Notes: generated by a model from the sequence alone, not told the origin. Positions 1-6,185 are shown, counted from the stretch's first letter. The stretch is 13,264 nucleotides of DNA from Ferruginibacter sp. (GCA_030831725.1 JAURKN010000074.1:1-13264), one strand, 5' to 3'. Made by a program: numbers and translations.

Positions 1-1
1 G

Positions 2-256
2 ATAAAAATTCATCTCGCGGAAGAGGTTTCTTTTCTGAACAAAGCAAGCATCCGAGAAACGCTGAATAAAATCCCCGAAAATACAATTGTTGTAATCGAC
101 GCCTCTGCTACAAAATATATAGACTTTGATGTTTTGGAATTAATTAAAGAGTTCAGAGACATCAAGGCACCACATAAAAAAATAAATTGCAAGACCATAC
201 ACTTTAAAGAATCATACAAAATGGACAACACTGGATTTGTCCAATCTTCACACTAA
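2..256 (+). CDS. SulP family anion transporter, C-terminal STAS domain (5' partial)
   Basis: This open frame enters from the left edge and stops at TAA 254-256, leaving about 84 residues. The visible part reads as the cytoplasmic STAS domain that ends SulP permeases: an alternating hydrophobic strand (TIVVIDASATKYIDFDVLELI, in two overlapping parts) followed by a charged helix (KEFRDIKAPHKK). The D-A-S-A-T-K-Y-I-D segment matches the STAS loop that in anti-sigma antagonists carries the regulatory Ser. SulP proteins move sulfate, bicarbonate or other anions across the inner membrane, and the STAS tail modulates transport. The carbonic anhydrase start lies 13 bp downstream on the same strand, so bicarbonate is the likely substrate (inference). 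The membrane part is outside the window. The frame is too short for standard ORF thresholds and has no start here. Confidence 0.75.
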   Translation: MKIHLAEEVSFLNKASIRETLNKIPENTIVVIDASATKYIDFDVLELIKEFRDIKAPHKKINCKTIHFKESYKMDNTGFVQSSH

Positions 257-269
257 TAAAACAAACAAG

Positions 270-914
270 ATGGAAAAATCATATGCGCGTCTCTTGGAAA
301 ACAATAAAAACTGGGTTAAGAAAAAGCTTGAGTTGGATCCGGATTATTTCAACAATCTTTCCGGGGGACAAAACCCGGAATATCTCTGGATTGGATGCAG
401 CGACAGCCGGGTTCCCGCTAATCAAATCACAGGAACCCAACCTGGAGAAATCTTTGTTCACAGAAACATCGCCAACATGGTGGTACACTCAGATATGAAC
501 ATGCTGAGTGTTTTGTCATATGCGGTTGATGTTTTGAAAGTGAAACACATAATTGTATGCGGACACTACGGATGTGGTGGAGTGTTGGCAGCAATGGGAA
601 ACAAACAATTTGGTTTGATAGACAATTGGCTCAGACACATTAAAGATGTTTACAGGCTATATGAAAAACATCTGGATGCCATAGAAAACGAAGAAGAAAG
701 AGGTAGAAGACTTGTTGAGCTTAACGTCATTGAACAGGTGGGAGATCTTAGCAAAACAACCATTGTTCAAAATGCCTGGGAAAGAAATCAACCCCTTCAC
801 GTTCATGGTTGGGTATATGATTTACACGATGGTATCATCAAAGACCTAAATGTAAGCTTAACCGGATCGTCCTCTTTACACAACGTATACAAACTGGATA
901 ATCCCAAGTCGTAA
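270..914 (+). CDS. can: Beta-class carbonic anhydrase
   Basis: Carbonic anhydrase interconverts CO2 and bicarbonate in the cytoplasm with a zinc ion. From ATG 270 the protein has 214 residues, the normal length for the bacterial beta class. The signature C43-S-D-S-R-V-P gives zinc ligand C43 and the catalytic D45-R47 dyad. H99-Y-G-C102-G-G supplies the other two zinc ligands. The segment HRNIANMV (64-71) is also family-typical. The frame stays open upstream to a TTG at 237, but that would overlap the SulP stop at 254-256. MEKSYARLLENN at 270 matches where family members usually begin, so I chose ATG 270. No Shine-Dalgarno is visible, as is common in Bacteroidota. It probably forms an operon with the SulP transporter, coupling bicarbonate import to its conversion. 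The symbol can is by homology; cynT-like names are equally used. Confidence 0.93.
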   Translation: MEKSYARLLENNKNWVKKKLELDPDYFNNLSGGQNPEYLWIGCSDSRVPANQITGTQPGEIFVHRNIANMVVHSDMNMLSVLSYAVDVLKVKHIIVCGHYGCGGVLAAMGNKQFGLIDNWLRHIKDVYRLYEKHLDAIENEEERGRRLVELNVIEQVGDLSKTTIVQNAWERNQPLHVHGWVYDLHDGIIKDLNVSLTGSSSLHNVYKLDNPKS

Positions 915-946
915 TGTATCCCAATAAATGAGTAAGATTTTTTATC

Positions 947-1456
947 ATGAATTCGAAAGAAACCGTTCAAAAACTAATTTCAACCTTTGGGATGCTGCCT
1001 CATCCCGAAGGTGGTTGGTATAAAGAAAATTACAGAAGTGCGGAGGGTGTTGAGGTTGATGCGCTACCAGAACGCTTTGAGGGTTCTCGACGTTTCTCCA
1101 CGGCTATCTATTTTCTACTTGAAAAAGGAAATTTCTCCGGTTTCCATCGGATTAAAAGTGATGAGTGTTGGCATTTTTATTCTGGAGACCCCCTTTTGGT
1201 TCACATCATACACCCTAACGGATACGCAGAAACGATTAAACTATCAAACGATATCGACAATCCGCTTTTTCAATATGTTGTTCCAGCTAACTCTTGGTTC
1301 GCCAGCGAGCCTGACACAAATAGCGAATATTGCTTTGTTGGTTGTACGGTTTCCCCTGGATTTGATTTTGAAGATTTTGAATTGGCAAAAGCAGAGACGC
1401 TTATTGATGCGTTTCCACAACACCGTGATATAATATCCAGACTCTGCAGAATTTAA
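947..1456 (+). CDS. DUF985 family cupin protein
   Basis: A 169-residue protein of the DUF985 (cupin_5) family, related to yeast YML079w. These are small beta-barrel cupins with no settled reaction; sugar-nucleotide epimerase-like or lyase roles have been suggested for the fold. The family pattern is clear: an N-terminal helix, then LPHPEGGWYKENYRS (residues 17-31), STAIYFLLEKGNFSGFH (51-67), DECWHFYSGDPL, the VVPANSWFAS strand, and YCFVGCTVSPGFDFEDFELA near the C-terminus. It starts 32 bp after the carbonic anhydrase on the same strand and could be co-transcribed, although no functional link is evident. Its stop overlaps the stop of the convergent zinc-ribbon gene by a few bases (TTTAA at 1452-1456), with no terminator hairpin between them. 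The family call is firm and the function unknown. Confidence 0.88.
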   Translation: MNSKETVQKLISTFGMLPHPEGGWYKENYRSAEGVEVDALPERFEGSRRFSTAIYFLLEKGNFSGFHRIKSDECWHFYSGDPLLVHIIHPNGYAETIKLSNDIDNPLFQYVVPANSWFASEPDTNSEYCFVGCTVSPGFDFEDFELAKAETLIDAFPQHRDIISRLCRI

Positions 1457-1815
1457 TCCATCGTTTTTGCCATGACAACCCAGCCGTTATTCAATTCGAA
1501 ATAATAGTAATCATAACAAAACTGAATTGAAATTCCACTTTTATATTTTTTTTGTTGCGTCTGATATTTAAAGACGTATCCCATATCTACAAGTGATTCC
1601 TTTTTGATTTTGAAGTATTTGCTTGACAATTCACACGAGAGCGACTCAAGAATTTTTCTGTTTTTTGCAAGTACGTTATTCACCTTTCTTACTTCGTTGC
1701 TGTTGATCATTTTCCGGCTGTTGTTATAAGCATTCCTACAATAGTCGTCACAAAACTTCTTGTCGGACCTTCCCCGGAAAGGCTTGTCACATAACAGACA
1801 TTTTTTCTGTTCCAT
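1453..1815 (-). CDS. Small zinc-ribbon protein, unknown function
   Basis: A 120-residue protein with an N-terminal treble-clef or zinc-ribbon-like motif: C6-x2-C9, then C22-x3-C26 (KFCDDYCRNAYNN). This resembles the short zinc-binding heads of DUF2116-like proteins. The middle (about 35-75) is a charged, probably helical linker. The C-terminal 45 residues are rich in aromatic and basic residues (YVFKYQTQQKKYKSG, YDYYYFELNNGW), suggesting a small beta-sheet. Similar proteins are widespread and unnamed in Bacteroidota, and I cannot assign a function; nucleic-acid binding is only a guess from the zinc motif and positive charge. The start ATG at 1815 is followed directly by the CxxC motif. It is divergent from ssb with a 181-bp gap and convergent with the DUF985 gene. 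Confidence 0.75.
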   Translation of the reverse strand: MEQKKCLLCDKPFRGRSDKKFCDDYCRNAYNNSRKMINSNEVRKVNNVLAKNRKILESLSCELSSKYFKIKKESLVDMGYVFKYQTQQKKYKSGISIQFCYDYYYFELNNGWVVMAKTMD

Positions 1816-1908
1816 TTTTTATCCCGAAGTTATATGCTTGGTTTTTTTTGCTACAGTGTTTTTCTGTGTTTACTCGGGTATTTTCAACAAGTGTCGGGTA
1901 TGAATCAG

Positions 1909-1936
1909 TTGTTGTTTTTAATTCACCTCACTTTTG
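1909..1936 (+). promoter_or_regulatory. Possible ssb promoter (Bacteroidota type)
   Basis: CACTTTTG at 1929-1936 differs from the Bacteroidota -7 consensus TAnnTTTG at one position. TTG at 1909-1911 lies 17 bp upstream, and an alternative TTG at 1912-1914 lies 14 bp upstream. It is placed about 60 bp before the ssb start, giving a leader that would contain the palindrome at 1947-1958. The match is imperfect, so this is a weak call. Confidence 0.3.
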
Positions 1937-1946
1937 TGTTTTGAAA

Positions 1947-1958
1947 AGGTGCGCACCT
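1947..1958. repeat. Perfect 12-bp palindrome AGGTGCGCACCT upstream of ssb
   Basis: AGGTGCGCACCT is its own reverse complement and is unusually GC-rich for this AT-rich intergenic region. It lies 10 bp downstream of the candidate -7 element and 38 bp before the ssb start codon. This is the position expected for a repressor operator or for a structure in the 5' leader. Nothing in the window identifies the binding protein. Confidence 0.45.
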
Positions 1959-1996
1959 AAAACGTTATTCAAATTTTAAACACAAAAACCAATCAC

Positions 1997-2341
1997 ATGT
2001 ATTCATTAAGAAACAAGGTTCAATTGATCGGAAACCTTGGCAAAACACCAGAAATCAAGAGCACGGACGCCGGAAAAAAATGGGCGAGGTTTTCTGTGGC
2101 AACCGACGAAGTCTTTACCAATAGCAAGGGTGAAAAAGTGAAAGAAACACAGTGGCACAATTTGGTTGCCTGGGGAAAGATGGCAGAAGTAATCGAAAAG
2201 TTTCTGGATAAGGGCAGCGAGGTGGCTATAGAGGGAAAGTTGATCAACAGGGATTACACAGATAAGGAGGGTAATAAAAAATACATCTCCGAAATCCAGG
2301 TTAATGAAATGTTGATGCTTGGCGGAAGAGCCAACGATTAA
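1997..2341 (+). CDS. ssb: Single-stranded DNA-binding protein, short form
   Basis: SSB coats single-stranded DNA during replication, recombination and repair. The 114 residues form one OB fold: VQLIGNLGKTPEI (8-20), WARFSVATDEVF (29-40) and TQWHNLVAWGKMAEVIEKFLDKG (51-73), then AIEGKLINRDYTDKEGNKKY (77-96) and the closing strand EIQVNEMLML. Trp30, Trp53 and Trp59 sit where the DNA-stacking aromatics of the family lie. The protein stops right after the fold (LGGRAND). It has no Gly/Pro/Gln-rich linker and no acidic DDDIPF-type tip, which in other SSBs recruits partner proteins. Short forms like this are common in Bacteroidota, often beside a longer main SSB elsewhere, so it may be an accessory paralogue. 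ATG 1997 fits the family N-terminus, and a hairpin terminator follows. Confidence 0.92.
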   Translation: MYSLRNKVQLIGNLGKTPEIKSTDAGKKWARFSVATDEVFTNSKGEKVKETQWHNLVAWGKMAEVIEKFLDKGSEVAIEGKLINRDYTDKEGNKKYISEIQVNEMLMLGGRAND

Positions 2342-2353
2342 ACTTTCTTTTTC

Positions 2354-2400
2354 ATCGGAGTGTGGGTTGTTGGGTCGGCCCCACTCCGATTTATTTATCT
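2354..2400 (+). terminator. Intrinsic terminator after ssb
   Basis: ATCGGAGTG (2354-2362) pairs perfectly with CACTCCGAT (2382-2390). The stem can be extended inward by GGG (2364-2366) with CCC (2379-2381) past a single bulged T. It is followed by TTATTTATC, a moderately U-rich tract, on the plus strand only. It begins 12 bp after the ssb stop and ends inside the stop region of the convergent cupin gene. On the minus strand no U-tract follows, so I read it as serving ssb. Confidence 0.75.
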
Positions 2401-2886
2401 CCCAAAATCATCCTGAAGACGAACAATATCTTCTTCGTTGCTAGGGTTCATGGGGTCGGTATGAATCCATATTTCAGCAACAACGCCCCAAGTGTCTGTA
2501 CCGACCAAACGATGTCTCTCTCCTTTTTTGAGTTCAACAAGCTCTCCAATTACCATTTGGGTAGGTTCGCTTTCCTTGTCGGTTTCGCTTCTGATTACAG
2601 ATGCTTGTCCGTCAATCAATTTCCATACCTCGGATCTTCTGTGGTGATATTGCCAACTCAATTTTTTTTGAGGCTCTACCAGCAAAATCTTAGGACTTAA
2701 TTTACCCGTAAGCAATTCCGACTTGTTGAGCATTGGAAAAAAATGATCAATAAATTGTGGTGCACAAGATTCTTTGATTACAAAAAAACCGCCCCAAGGT
2801 CTGCTATCGTCTAACGAATCAATGATAAATCCGTTTTGATCCAGCATTTTTCTTGTGTTTTCAAACACCATCTGTTTTGTGCTCAT
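2395..2886 (-). CDS. Type II phosphomannose isomerase-like cupin
   Basis: A 163-residue stand-alone cupin resembling the C-terminal domain of bifunctional mannose-6-phosphate isomerase / mannose-1-phosphate guanylyltransferase. Visible marks are R29-P-W-G-G-F (29-34), the metal-binding strand LSWQYHHRRSEVW (76-88), GERHRL (122-127), a late strand VVAEIWIH (135-142), and the closing EEDIVRLQDDFGR at the C-terminus, which is the family's usual ending. H81/H82, E86 and H125 are the likely metal ligands. Single-domain versions are common in Bacteroidota and may interconvert mannose-6-phosphate and fructose-6-phosphate for GDP-sugar synthesis. Some databases label them, probably wrongly, as phosphoheptose isomerase. 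It starts 10 bp after the mnmG stop on the same strand and is almost certainly co-transcribed with mnmG. Confidence 0.85.
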   Translation of the reverse strand: MSTKQMVFENTRKMLDQNGFIIDSLDDSRPWGGFFVIKESCAPQFIDHFFPMLNKSELLTGKLSPKILLVEPQKKLSWQYHHRRSEVWKLIDGQASVIRSETDKESEPTQMVIGELVELKKGERHRLVGTDTWGVVAEIWIHTDPMNPSNEEDIVRLQDDFGR

Positions 2887-2896
2887 AATTCAAGTA

Positions 2897-4765
2897 TTAT
2901 CTACCCATGAACAATAAAAGGATCTGAACATCGCTCGGATTTACCCCCGAAATTCTTGATGCTTGTCCGAGCGTTCTAGGTTGAATTTTTTTAAATTTTT
3001 GACGCGCTTCGTTGCTCAAGGAAACAAGTTGTTCATAATTAAAGTTTGATGGAATGGCAAGGTTTTCCAGCTGACTCATTTTCTCAACCATTTGTTTTTC
3101 CTTTTCAATATACGTTGAATACTTCAATTGTACCTCTGTTTGTTCAAGCACCTCTCTCTCATACATATCCGCGAGGTGGCCCATTGTATCGATTTGTGAA
3201 ACCATACTTCTTAGCTCAACGCCGGGTCTTAGTAAAATCTGAGAGGCCTTCTGCTTGGTTGATAACGGTGACGAACAAACGCTTTCAAGAAAAGGATTGG
3301 CCGAATCGGGCTCTATGTTCATCTTTAGAAGGTGTTCCGTAAGCTCGTCAACCTCTTTTTGTTTTTTCTCACAAATTCTCATTCTCTCCTCGGTAGCCAA
3401 CCCCAGTTTATTACTTAACGCAGTTAGTCTCAAATCCGCATTATCCTGGCGTAGCAGAGTTCTATACTCTGCCCTACTTGTAAACATACGATAGGGCTCA
3501 TCGGTACCCTTGTTGATCAAATCATCAATCAAAACACCAATATAGGCATCGCTTCGTTGTAAAACCAATGGCTCCTTTTCGTTAATCTTTAAGTGTGCAT
3601 TTATTCCTGCCATCAAACCCTGACAAGCCGCTTCCTCATATCCTGTTGTGCCATTTATCTGACCTGCGAAGAACAGATTGGAAATCGGTTTTGTTTCCAA
3701 ATTGAACTGGAGCTGGGTTGGTGGAAAATAATCATATTCAATGGCGTAGCCAGGTCGGAACATTTTACAGTTTTCGAACCCAGGAACCACCCTAAGTGCT
3801 TGATACTGAACACTTTCTGATAGTGAGGTTGAAAATCCGTTCACGTAAATCTCCACGGTATTCCAGCCTTCCGGCTCTACAAACAGTTGGTGTCTGTCCC
3901 TTTCGGCAAATCGGTTTATTTTATCTTCTATACTCGGACAATACCTTGGTCCAGTTCCCTGTATTCTACCTTGAAACATCGGACTGGATTCAAAACCAGT
4001 TTTAAGTATTTCGTGAACTGCTTCGCTTGTATAGGTTATCCAACAGCTTCTTTGATTTTCTGGCTTTAATTCTGGCTTTTGCAAATAACTGAACCCCACA
4101 ATCTCTTCATCTCCCTTTTGCTCCTCCATTTTGGTATAATCCAAGCTTCGGCCATCAATTCTGGGCGGTGTTCCTGTTTTGAGCCTGTCGCTCTCAAATC
4201 CCAACGATACCAGTTGTTCCGTAATGCCTGTTGCGGCCTTTTCGGCAACCCGACCACCACCAAATTGTTTTTCGCCGATATGAATCACCCCATTCAAAAA
4301 GGTTCCATTGGTCAGAACCACAGCTCGTGATCTAATTTTGTGTCCCATTCCCGTCTCAACACCAACGGCTTTGCCGTTTTCTATCAACAATCCCTGTACT
4401 GTGTCCTGATAAAAATCCAAGTTGGGCGTGTTCTCAAGCATTTCTCTCCAGGTAGAAGCAAAGAGCATTCTATCGTTTTGAGCGCGAGGACTCCACATTG
4501 CGGGTCCTTTTGAACGATTCAGCATTCTGAACTGTATCATGCTTTTATCTGTCACCAAGCCGCTATATCCACCCAAAGCATCAATCTCTTTAACAATCTG
4601 GCCTTTTGCAATACCTCCCATAGCTGGATTACAACTCATTTGGGCAATGGTTTGCATATTCATGGTTATGAGTAGAACCCGACTTCCCATATTCGCTGCG
4701 GAAGCCGCCGCCTCACAACCGGCGTGTCCCGCCCCTACCACAATGATGTCATATTGAAAAAACAT
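2897..4765 (-). CDS. mnmG: tRNA uridine-5-carboxymethylaminomethyl(34) synthesis enzyme MnmG (GidA)
   Basis: MnmG works with MnmE to modify the wobble uridine (U34) of several tRNAs, using FAD, NADH and a methylene donor. At 622 residues it has the normal full length. The N-terminal FAD-binding Rossmann motif is G11-A-G-H-A-G16. The GidA signature with the catalytic Cys region follows (C46-N-P-A-M-G-G, then GQIVKEIDALGG). The second signature GPRYCPSIEDKI lies near residue 272. The C-terminal helical domain that contacts tRNA and MnmE ends with the typical RISGVNPSDVQILL. The gene lies directly beside two parS sites; mnmG/gidA is a classic origin-proximal gene in many bacteria. A promoter with TAACTTTG only 4 bp before the ATG suggests a leaderless mRNA (inference). 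Confidence 0.98.
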   Translation of the reverse strand: MFFQYDIIVVGAGHAGCEAAASAANMGSRVLLITMNMQTIAQMSCNPAMGGIAKGQIVKEIDALGGYSGLVTDKSMIQFRMLNRSKGPAMWSPRAQNDRMLFASTWREMLENTPNLDFYQDTVQGLLIENGKAVGVETGMGHKIRSRAVVLTNGTFLNGVIHIGEKQFGGGRVAEKAATGITEQLVSLGFESDRLKTGTPPRIDGRSLDYTKMEEQKGDEEIVGFSYLQKPELKPENQRSCWITYTSEAVHEILKTGFESSPMFQGRIQGTGPRYCPSIEDKINRFAERDRHQLFVEPEGWNTVEIYVNGFSTSLSESVQYQALRVVPGFENCKMFRPGYAIEYDYFPPTQLQFNLETKPISNLFFAGQINGTTGYEEAACQGLMAGINAHLKINEKEPLVLQRSDAYIGVLIDDLINKGTDEPYRMFTSRAEYRTLLRQDNADLRLTALSNKLGLATEERMRICEKKQKEVDELTEHLLKMNIEPDSANPFLESVCSSPLSTKQKASQILLRPGVELRSMVSQIDTMGHLADMYEREVLEQTEVQLKYSTYIEKEKQMVEKMSQLENLAIPSNFNYEQLVSLSNEARQKFKKIQPRTLGQASRISGVNPSDVQILLLFMGR

Positions 4766-4769
4766 GTTA

Positions 4770-4799
4770 CAAAGTTAATAGCTAGTCCGACAAACCAAA
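4770..4799 (-). promoter_or_regulatory. mnmG promoter (TTTG-N18-TAnnTTTG)
   Basis: On the minus strand, TTTG (4799-4796) is followed after 18 bp by TAACTTTG (4777-4770), an exact match to the Bacteroidota -7 element TAnnTTTG. The last G is only 4 bp from the mnmG ATG, so transcription would start at or next to the start codon. The -33 element is separated from the first parS site by 3 bp (4800-4802), so ParB bound there could hinder RNA polymerase. Confidence 0.55.
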
Positions 4800-4802
4800 G
4801 CA

Positions 4803-4818
4803 TGTTCCACGTGAAACA
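4803..4818. other. parS centromere site 1
   Basis: TGTTCCACGTGAAACA is identical to the parS sequence originally defined inside Bacillus subtilis spo0J, and differs from a perfect palindrome at one base pair. parS is loaded by ParB/Spo0J, which spreads along flanking DNA, loads SMC and drives origin segregation with ParA. The site lies in the 102-bp gap between ybeY and mnmG, immediately upstream of the mnmG promoter. It is recognised by sequence alone; no parA or parB gene is in the window. Confidence 0.9.
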
Positions 4819-4846
4819 CACTACAATATTTAGACCTTTTTTAAAA

Positions 4847-4862
4847 TGTTCCACGTGGAACA
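4847..4862. other. parS centromere site 2 (perfect palindrome)
   Basis: TGTTCCACGTGGAACA is a perfect 16-bp palindrome, extended to 18 bp by the flanking A (4846) and T (4863). It matches the parS consensus at all core positions. Its centre is 44 bp from that of site 1, about four helical turns. It ends 5 bp from the ybeY stop codon. On the minus strand it is followed by ATTTTAAAAAA, so when transcribed it could also fold into a hairpin at the end of ybeY mRNA (inference). Confidence 0.9.
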
Positions 4863-4867
4863 TGGGT

Positions 4868-5305
4868 TTATCTCTTTTGAGGTTTGTTGAAATACAAGTT
4901 CAGATACACATCTTCTTTCTCTCTTATTAATTTCACCTCGTTTGGCTTTTTGTCTTTGTACCCACACAAATGAAGTGTTCCGTGAAAAATAACACGATGT
5001 AGTTCTTTTTTTATGGTTGTCTTGAAGATTTTTGCATTTTCCTTTACCCTCGGAACGCTTATATACAACTCAGCTACTTTAGGTTGGGTTTTATTATGTG
5101 TCAAATCAAATGTTATGATGTCTGTCAAAGTATCATGATTCAAGTGCTGTACATTCAGTGTGTGTAAATATTCGTCGTCACAAAAAATGATATCGATTGA
5201 CTCTATTTTTGTTTTTTCTTTTTTCGTCAAAAAATGCAAGAAAGCCCTGAGGTCGTTTCTGTTTGATAGAACACAAGATTGAAGAAAGTGAAAGCTTATC
5301 TGCAT
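4868..5305 (-). CDS. ybeY: Endoribonuclease YbeY (rRNA maturation factor)
   Basis: YbeY is a zinc-dependent single-strand endoribonuclease needed for 16S rRNA 3'-end maturation and ribosome quality control. The 145-residue protein carries NVQHLNHDTLTDIITFDL (51-68), the family's substrate-cleft segment. Its metal-site motif is H108-G-T-L-H112-L-C-G-Y-K-D118. In proteobacterial YbeY the motif is HGxLHLxGYDH with a third His; here D118 and flanking Lys occupy that region. The HLCGYKDK form is, to my knowledge, usual for Bacteroidota YbeY and so a lineage variant rather than a defect. ATG 5305 gives the expected N-terminus. It is upstream of mnmG on the same strand, separated by the parS pair, and divergent from feoA. 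Confidence 0.93.
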   Translation of the reverse strand: MQISFHFLQSCVLSNRNDLRAFLHFLTKKEKTKIESIDIIFCDDEYLHTLNVQHLNHDTLTDIITFDLTHNKTQPKVAELYISVPRVKENAKIFKTTIKKELHRVIFHGTLHLCGYKDKKPNEVKLIREKEDVYLNLYFNKPQKR

Positions 5306-5340
5306 GTTTTTTTTGCTAATGTAAGACGATTATCATTATC

Positions 5341-5348
5341 TATCTTTG
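5341..5348 (+). promoter_or_regulatory. Candidate -7 element for feoA-nadD
   Basis: TATCTTTG matches TAnnTTTG exactly and lies 16 bp before the GTG start of feoA. The best upstream TTTG (5312-5315) is 25 bp away, longer than the usual spacing, so the -33 half is unconvincing. The position in the 59-bp gap between divergent ybeY and feoA supports it. Confidence 0.4.
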
Positions 5349-5364
5349 GGGACAATTATTACTT

Positions 5365-5595
5365 GTGTTTAAAAAGCTATCAGATATAGAACCAGGGAAA
5401 AAAGCAATCATTAGGTCTTTTTCGGAAAATGATCTTTATGTGAAATTGATGGAAATGGGTTGTGTTCCTGGTGAAATCGTACAGGTTGAAAATATTGCTC
5501 CTTTTAAAGACCCCATTTCTGTTCTTGTCTCTGGTTATCTGTTAAGTTTACGACTGGAAGAAGCGGAAAATATTGTTGTAGAGGAAATTATATAG
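5365..5595 (+). CDS. feoA: FeoA domain protein
   Basis: FeoA is a small cytoplasmic SH3-fold protein that supports the FeoB ferrous-iron permease. The 76 residues cover the whole fold: KLSDIEPGKKAIIRSF at the N-terminus, LMEMGCVPGEIVQVENIAPFKDP (28-50), then ISVLVSGYLLSLRLEEAENIVVE. The MGCVPGE turn and the GYxLSLR strand are diagnostic. The start is GTG 5365, because no in-frame ATG exists between an upstream stop (TAA 5317-5319) and the fold. No feoB follows; the next gene is nadD after 16 bp. A solitary FeoA may serve an unlinked feoB or act as an iron-responsive adaptor. Similar domains occur at the C-terminus of DtxR-type regulators, but no DNA-binding domain is present here. Confidence 0.87.
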   Translation: MFKKLSDIEPGKKAIIRSFSENDLYVKLMEMGCVPGEIVQVENIAPFKDPISVLVSGYLLSLRLEEAENIVVEEII

Positions 5596-5611
5596 TATAT
5601 ATTTTTATATT

Positions 5612-6181
5612 ATGAAAATTGGACTGTATTTTGGTTCATTCAATCCTATTCATCAAGGTCATTTGATCATTGCTCAACACATATTGAATTTTGCGGGATT
5701 AAACGAAATTTGGTTTGTGGTTTCTCCTCAAAATCCTTTTAAGAATGAATCTAGCTTATTAGAGGCTTCTCACAGGCTTTTCTTGGTTCGTGCTGCAATT
5801 GATGCTGTTCCAGGTTTTAAGGCCAGCAATGTCGAATTCTCTTTGCCTAAACCATCATATACCATACATACGTTAACCTATCTGAAGGAACAATATCCAA
5901 ATCATCAATTTTCTATAATCATGGGTAGTGATGGATTTCAAAATATTGATAAATGGAAAAATGGAGATTTTATTATTAACCAATATCCTGTTCTTGTTTA
6001 TGAGAGACCGGGATTCCCTTTTATCAATAAAGATGGACTAGACGTTTCAAGAGTAAATGCTCCGTTCTTGGATATTTCTTCTACTATGATTAGAAAAATG
6101 ATTAAAGAGAAAAAATCAATACGATTTTTAGTGCCTGATGCTGTTATGGAGCTAATTGAATCGAATCTTTTTTATCGATAA
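5612..6181 (+). CDS. nadD: Nicotinate-nucleotide adenylyltransferase NadD
   Basis: NadD joins nicotinate mononucleotide and ATP to make deamido-NAD in cytoplasmic NAD synthesis. The protein has 189 residues, the usual size. It shows the nucleotidyltransferase motifs G8-S-F-N-P-I-H14-Q-G-H17 at the N-terminus, the family strand SIIMGSDGFQNIDKWK (101-116), and the phosphate-binding I155-S-S-T-M-I-R161 near the C-terminus. ATG 5612 gives the normal MKIGLYFGSFNP start. It lies 16 bp after feoA and is probably co-transcribed with it. Its last codons overlap the last codons of the convergent chrA gene by 10 bp inside a palindrome. Confidence 0.96.
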   Translation: MKIGLYFGSFNPIHQGHLIIAQHILNFAGLNEIWFVVSPQNPFKNESSLLEASHRLFLVRAAIDAVPGFKASNVEFSLPKPSYTIHTLTYLKEQYPNHQFSIIMGSDGFQNIDKWKNGDFIINQYPVLVYERPGFPFINKDGLDVSRVNAPFLDISSTMIRKMIKEKKSIRFLVPDAVMELIESNLFYR

Positions 6182-6185
6182 AAAA
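6168..6185. repeat. 18-bp palindrome shared by the overlapping ends of nadD and chrA
   Basis: TTTTTTATCGATAAAAAA is a perfect inverted repeat centred at 6176/6177. It contains both stop codons, and its symmetry makes both proteins end in the same residues, Phe-Tyr-Arg. With only A-T pairs in the arms it is a poor classical terminator, though the symmetric T/A tracts could help end transcription from both sides. Confidence 0.7.

Noticed and set aside
237..269. Extended TTG start for the carbonic anhydrase
   Set aside because: It would overlap the SulP stop and add 11 residues absent from typical family members; ATG 270 fits better.
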